Source: Cardinalis cardinalis | Lineage: Eukaryota; Chordata; Aves; Passeriformes; Cardinalidae | Assembly: GCA_014549065.1 (NCBI GenBank) | Contig: JACDOX010000023.1 | Span: forward strand, 5,356,764-5,420,763 | DNA: 64,000 bases | Direction: 5' to 3' | Shown: one piece after another, positions 60,561 to 64,000 of the stretch | How the letters are laid out: each line of letters starts with the position of its first letter | Numbering within the stretch: the stretch's first letter is position 1 | Program-made: the position numbers and the translations under genes | Notes under the pieces: model-generated | Database searches by the model: none | Told to the model about the DNA's origin: nothing | What the model saw: only the letters and a program-made list of their open reading frames with translations

Positions 60561-61593
60561 GAAAACACAGTCTGAAAAAGGTATACCTGATACGTTCAGG
60601 CTTCTAGTCTATGATTCCAGGAAGCATTTGTTTGTCATTGTGGCTAGTTCTGGATTCAAACTTTTGTCTCAGAAACTGTAAATTTAAATGGCATATAGGG
60701 GAAATGATTACTGCATGCATGATTAGTTTTCCTTTCCTCTTTGTTAACAAGTTATTTTACAGGATTGGACACGGCATTCTGGACAATGTAATATAGATTT
60801 TTGGTCTTGGCACAGCTGTTCCTAGATAACAGCATATTCTCTGGTTTGACTGAGAAGTCACACTGGATATTACATGGTTTAGGGATTTAGTTTAAGAAAA
60901 AGTAATTCAAATGAGNTGTATTTCAAAATCCAGTTAAAAAAGCAATAGGGGCTTTACTGTTTGTGGTTTTGTTTGTTTGGGGTCNTTTTCACTTAAAAAG
61001 GAGGGAAAAAGTGTAATTTTTTTGCTCTCTGTACCTTTTCTGTGNGGAAAATTGAAAGTTTGTACCTGGCAGATTTTATTATAGAAATTTTGGAATACTC
61101 TGTTTATANGTTTAATTCTGTGTGTTTTGAATTTACCTGTGGTTCTCCAGTAGAACTAAATGTTGGTCAAATATGAGATATGTTAATCTAGACTTCTCTA
61201 TTTTATTTTCTTTTTTGCAACTTACTTGTCTTTACTTGCCTGTAAAAATGTAGGCTTTGATTTTTTAAAATGTTGGAGTTTAAAAACTCCTCTTTAAAAC
61301 ACCAAAAATTTATGTATGTTACTTGTAAAGATACACAGATCAAAATTCTTGTATTGATATCCTGGTTTGTATTTACAAGTAACAGCTATGCTTGGAATCT
61401 TGGGCTGAAGTTATTTAATTTACATAGCATAAAAAATAATGGCTCGTATTTGGCTTTGCACTGGTGGGTGCTGCGATGTTAGAACTGTGTGGAATGATGA
61501 TGACCTATTAGCTATTACTGTTAAATTAGTTATTTTGTTTTATATTGATAAGGAACTGTGTAAAGGTACATCCTTTTCTTTTTTTGGACACAG

Positions 61594-61861
61594 AAAATAA
61601 ACCAGCCTCATCCTCAAAGCTCTTGGAGTCACAGAGAGATTGCTCGGCATCAGACTTCCTCATCTGTGTTTTCATGGCAACAGGAAAAGACACCTTCAAG
61701 AAACCCAGAAACACCTGCAAGGGGAAGTTCTACAGCATCTTCCTTTCCTTGGGATAAAGAAACAAATTCAANTATTCTATCAGAGAAGAACGAGTTGGAC
61801 AACAGCTTTGCTGAGAACTCGAATTCCTCCCTCGTGATCCAGCTAAGAGCACAGAACCAAG
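61594..61861 (+). CDS. CENPF: CENPF exon 6 (residues 190-278, splits codon 279)
   Basis: 268 bp from GGACACAG| to CAAG|GTATCT. It encodes a serine-rich, less helical stretch with the highly conserved block REIARHQTSSSVFSWQQEKT followed by PS, which is diagnostic for CENP-F, and ends RAQNQ, where the coiled coil resumes. This linker is rich in Ser/Thr-Pro (TPS, TPA). One N at 61772 leaves one residue unknown. The open frame runs on past the donor for about 28 codons; that extension is intronic. Confidence 0.94.
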
Positions 61862-63379
61862 GTATCTGGTGCATTTCCTTAAGACCTAGAGGCAGTCTCC
61901 TGTATGGTTTCATGAAAGCTGGTGTGCTGATAGAAGCAGGCTATTGAAATTAGTGCTTTAGCAAGGAAAAGAGAAAGATACTTGCTGTTGCCTTTGGTGG
62001 CTGGCCCTGTTGGCTGCTGGTGTGTTTTCAGTGATCAGCCATACACAGAGATTATCTACAAGCTGTGGTATCTTTTGCATAAGGGGTATGAGAATTAGAA
62101 GTTTGTATTTGTTTGTATTTTTGGGCTGAGTAGGGGACATCATCTCAAAGGAAAAATGCTTTTTTCTATTAATCCCATTAATCCTGGAACAAGCTTCTTA
62201 AAACAGCTAAAAAAACTCTTCAGGATTTCATTGCATCTCACTGTTAAATTCAATTATATTTTTTCCTTATTTTTCTATATTATTGATACTCTTGACTGAG
62301 CAATAATGTCTTAAAAATTTTATGATTGAACATGCTTAGTGCCTGACTGAGTTGATCCATGATGGATGCTACCGGAAACACAACATGAAGTACAATCAAA
62401 ACCCAAGATATGGTCCTGTATTGCACATACTGACATGAAGAAATAGTCATTCCTGATACCTGGTAGTTTTAAGAAAGGAAATAACTGGTTTGTTGTGGAT
62501 TTGTTGAGCATTCACTTGAGCCTGCTATTTGTACCCTTTGGACAGGTTTTCCACTGTTTTTCAAGTCCCCAGACTTTACAAACTCTTCATTCAAATACCC
62601 TCACATACAGCTTCAATTTTGGTGGCTTTTTCAGCTTGGAAGCCATACAAATTCAGAATCAGGAAGACCGGACTTCTTTTAACAAAAAACCCACAAAGCT
62701 AGATAATATTAATTCTGGATAATGCTTCCTGTAGCTGACTTATATTTTCTACTGTGAATTGTGTTTCTACTATGTTGTGGTTTCTGGAAGATAAACTCTT
62801 ATTGATGTATACTGGGAGAATATTAGTTTGTCTAGTTTTATATGTATATAAATGTAATATATATATACAATATAAATACAAATATAAATGTATATATATA
62901 CAAAATGGGACATTTACAGTTACCAAATAGTTGAAAAGTCTTTTGGAAGCAGAGTTGTGCTAATGAAATGCTTGTAGTGGATATACTTACTAAAAAAAAA
63001 AAAGTAATTATTTCAAGTGACATGTTTCTGCATGTTTAAAAACAGTAACAAAACCAAAAAAAAAAGCCAGCAGGAGGAACAAATTGTCCTTGCCTTTGCA
63101 GCACTTGTTCCTGAGCTCTCATGTTTGTGCTCTTTCTCATGAAGTAGGAATTATTGATTTATAGTCAACTGTCTTTCAGTCTTGATAGTTTTTGTTATTG
63201 ATGTCTTAGTAGGAGACAGTTAAAACTTGTCTTAACTTGCTGAAAATTGTACAGGGGGTGTGCCTGTGCCAGGAAATTGGGTTGTTGTCAAACATTTTAA
63301 ATAGGAAGTGGAAGTGTGTTGGAAGAGGTACCTTCCAAAGCATAAAGTATCCTTAATCTNTACTGTTTTTTAAATTCAG
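61862..63379 (+). other. CENPF: CENPF intron 6
   Basis: AT-rich, with a TA/AAT simple-sequence patch at about 62840-62902. No gene or element is recognised. It ends with the acceptor TACTGTTTTTTAAATTCAG. Confidence 0.85.
62840..62902. repeat. TA-rich simple repeat
   Basis: Imperfect TATA, AATATA and TACAAATA units over about 60 bp in CENPF intron 6. Confidence 0.8.
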
Positions 63380-63582
63380 AACTAAATTCCATTATTAAAG
63401 ACCTGGAACAGCAATTGCAAGCTCAAGAAAAACTGAAGCGGTCCCAAATGAATAAACATCAAGAGACTGAACTGGAGCTGGGCAGATTGAAGTTGGAATT
63501 AACAGAGAAGGATAAAATTCTGAACAAAACCAGAGATAAACTGACTCAAACAAGTACACAACTTGATCAAGCTACCACTCAG
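63380..63582 (+). CDS. CENPF: CENPF exon 7 (codon 279 to 346), gene continues
   Basis: 203 bp completing a split Glu and encoding ELNSIIKDLEQQLQAQEKLK and onwards, with the conserved ELxLGRLKLELTEKDKILNK and LDQATT blocks of the CENP-F coiled coil. It ends with CAG|GTAAAA, phase 0. The six coding exons give 346 in-frame codons with no stop. Vertebrate CENP-F is around 3,000 residues, so most of the gene, including the kinetochore-targeting and farnesylated C terminus, lies beyond the right edge. Confidence 0.94.
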
Positions 63583-64000
63583 GTAAAATGTTGTCTCACA
63601 CATCTTCTGACTGTCCTTACAATTCATTGTCACTATTCCTATGTGTCAGTTTGCAGCCATTTAGTAAGAACCAAGGTTCTCAGATTAAGTTTCTCTAGAG
63701 TTTACTGAGGATCAAGTTTTGAGAAGTATATGCTAGTTTGATTTGTATTATATGTAAAAACATTAATACATGTAAGCAGTTGCCCATTTTCTGAAAGGTT
63801 CTTACACCTCCTGAAGAAATAATTTTCATACTATGGTAAGATTGACTCAAATTCTGAAAAATATTTCCTGATCAAGTTGCATAGACCAACAATGACATCT
63901 GGTGGCAAGTTTTGGCCTGAAAAAGATTGTTGCATCTTTGGCTGAAAATCAGAATTAGCTGCTTATACTGCGGGATGTTGTGGGGGCNTAGTCCTTGTAG
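63583..64000 (+). other. CENPF: CENPF intron 7 (start only)
   Basis: Sequence after the exon 7 donor to the window edge. The exon 7 frame stays open to about 63708 by chance. No further exon is recognised. Confidence 0.75.

Larger units (their letters stand above)
59212..61593 (+). other. CENPF: CENPF intron 5
   Basis: The longest CENPF intron in the window. It contains a perfect 33-bp fold-back repeat, a short tandem repeat and a probable old CR1 relic, each listed separately. It ends with the acceptor TTTTTTTGGACACAG. Confidence 0.85.

Noticed and set aside
63415..63708. 97-codon frame treated as a separate small gene
   Set aside because: It is CENPF exon 7 read from an internal Met and continued past the donor at 63583 into the intron.

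Overview
This window looks like avian nuclear DNA. It has long AT-rich introns, small exons with GT-AG borders, two CpG islands, and several relics of CR1, the dominant LINE of bird genomes, including 3' ends carrying the ATTCTATGATTCT-type terminal octamers. No operons, ribosome binding sites or other bacterial features are present. Isolated single Ns are scattered throughout, which points to ambiguous base calls in a draft assembly. I cannot place it more precisely than bird.

Two protein-coding genes are recognisable, arranged head to head. On the minus strand is the 5' end of PTPN14, a FERM-domain non-receptor tyrosine phosphatase that restrains YAP. A non-coding first exon sits in a CpG island near 42.34-42.7 kb. 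It is followed by an intron of about 39 kb, then exon 2 (2982-3307) with the start codon and the first 58 codons. The rest of the gene lies beyond the left edge. On the plus strand is the 5' end of CENPF, the giant coiled-coil kinetochore and mitosis protein. Its CpG-island promoter lies at about 54.1-54.55 kb, with a predicted non-coding exon 1. Six coding exons between 55067 and 63582 give 346 continuous in-frame codons, and the gene continues past the right edge. The same PTPN14-CENPF neighbourhood is found on human 1q41, so this is conserved vertebrate synteny.

Region by region: 1-2981 is PTPN14 intron 2; 2982-3307 is exon 2; 3308-42341 is intron 1, with two CR1 fragments and several simple or inverted repeats; 42.15-43.1 kb is the PTPN14 CpG island with exon 1; 43.1-54.1 kb is the intergenic spacer, with A-rich, TA/TG and G-rich simple sequence and one possible endogenous-retrovirus relic; 54.1-64 kb is CENPF.

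The genes are not known to act in one pathway. PTPN14 works in Hippo-YAP control and cell junctions; CENPF works in G2/M and at kinetochores. The most notable non-genic signals are two nearly perfect 33-34 bp fold-back inverted repeats with 4-nt and 2-nt spacers (5382-5453 and 59782-59849), a tandem TEAD-type site in the PTPN14 CpG island, CCAAT plus CDE/CHR-like cell-cycle elements in the CENPF promoter, and a 77-base pure A tract just upstream of that promoter. I found no evidence of an undescribed protein system; most of the window is ordinary vertebrate non-coding DNA.
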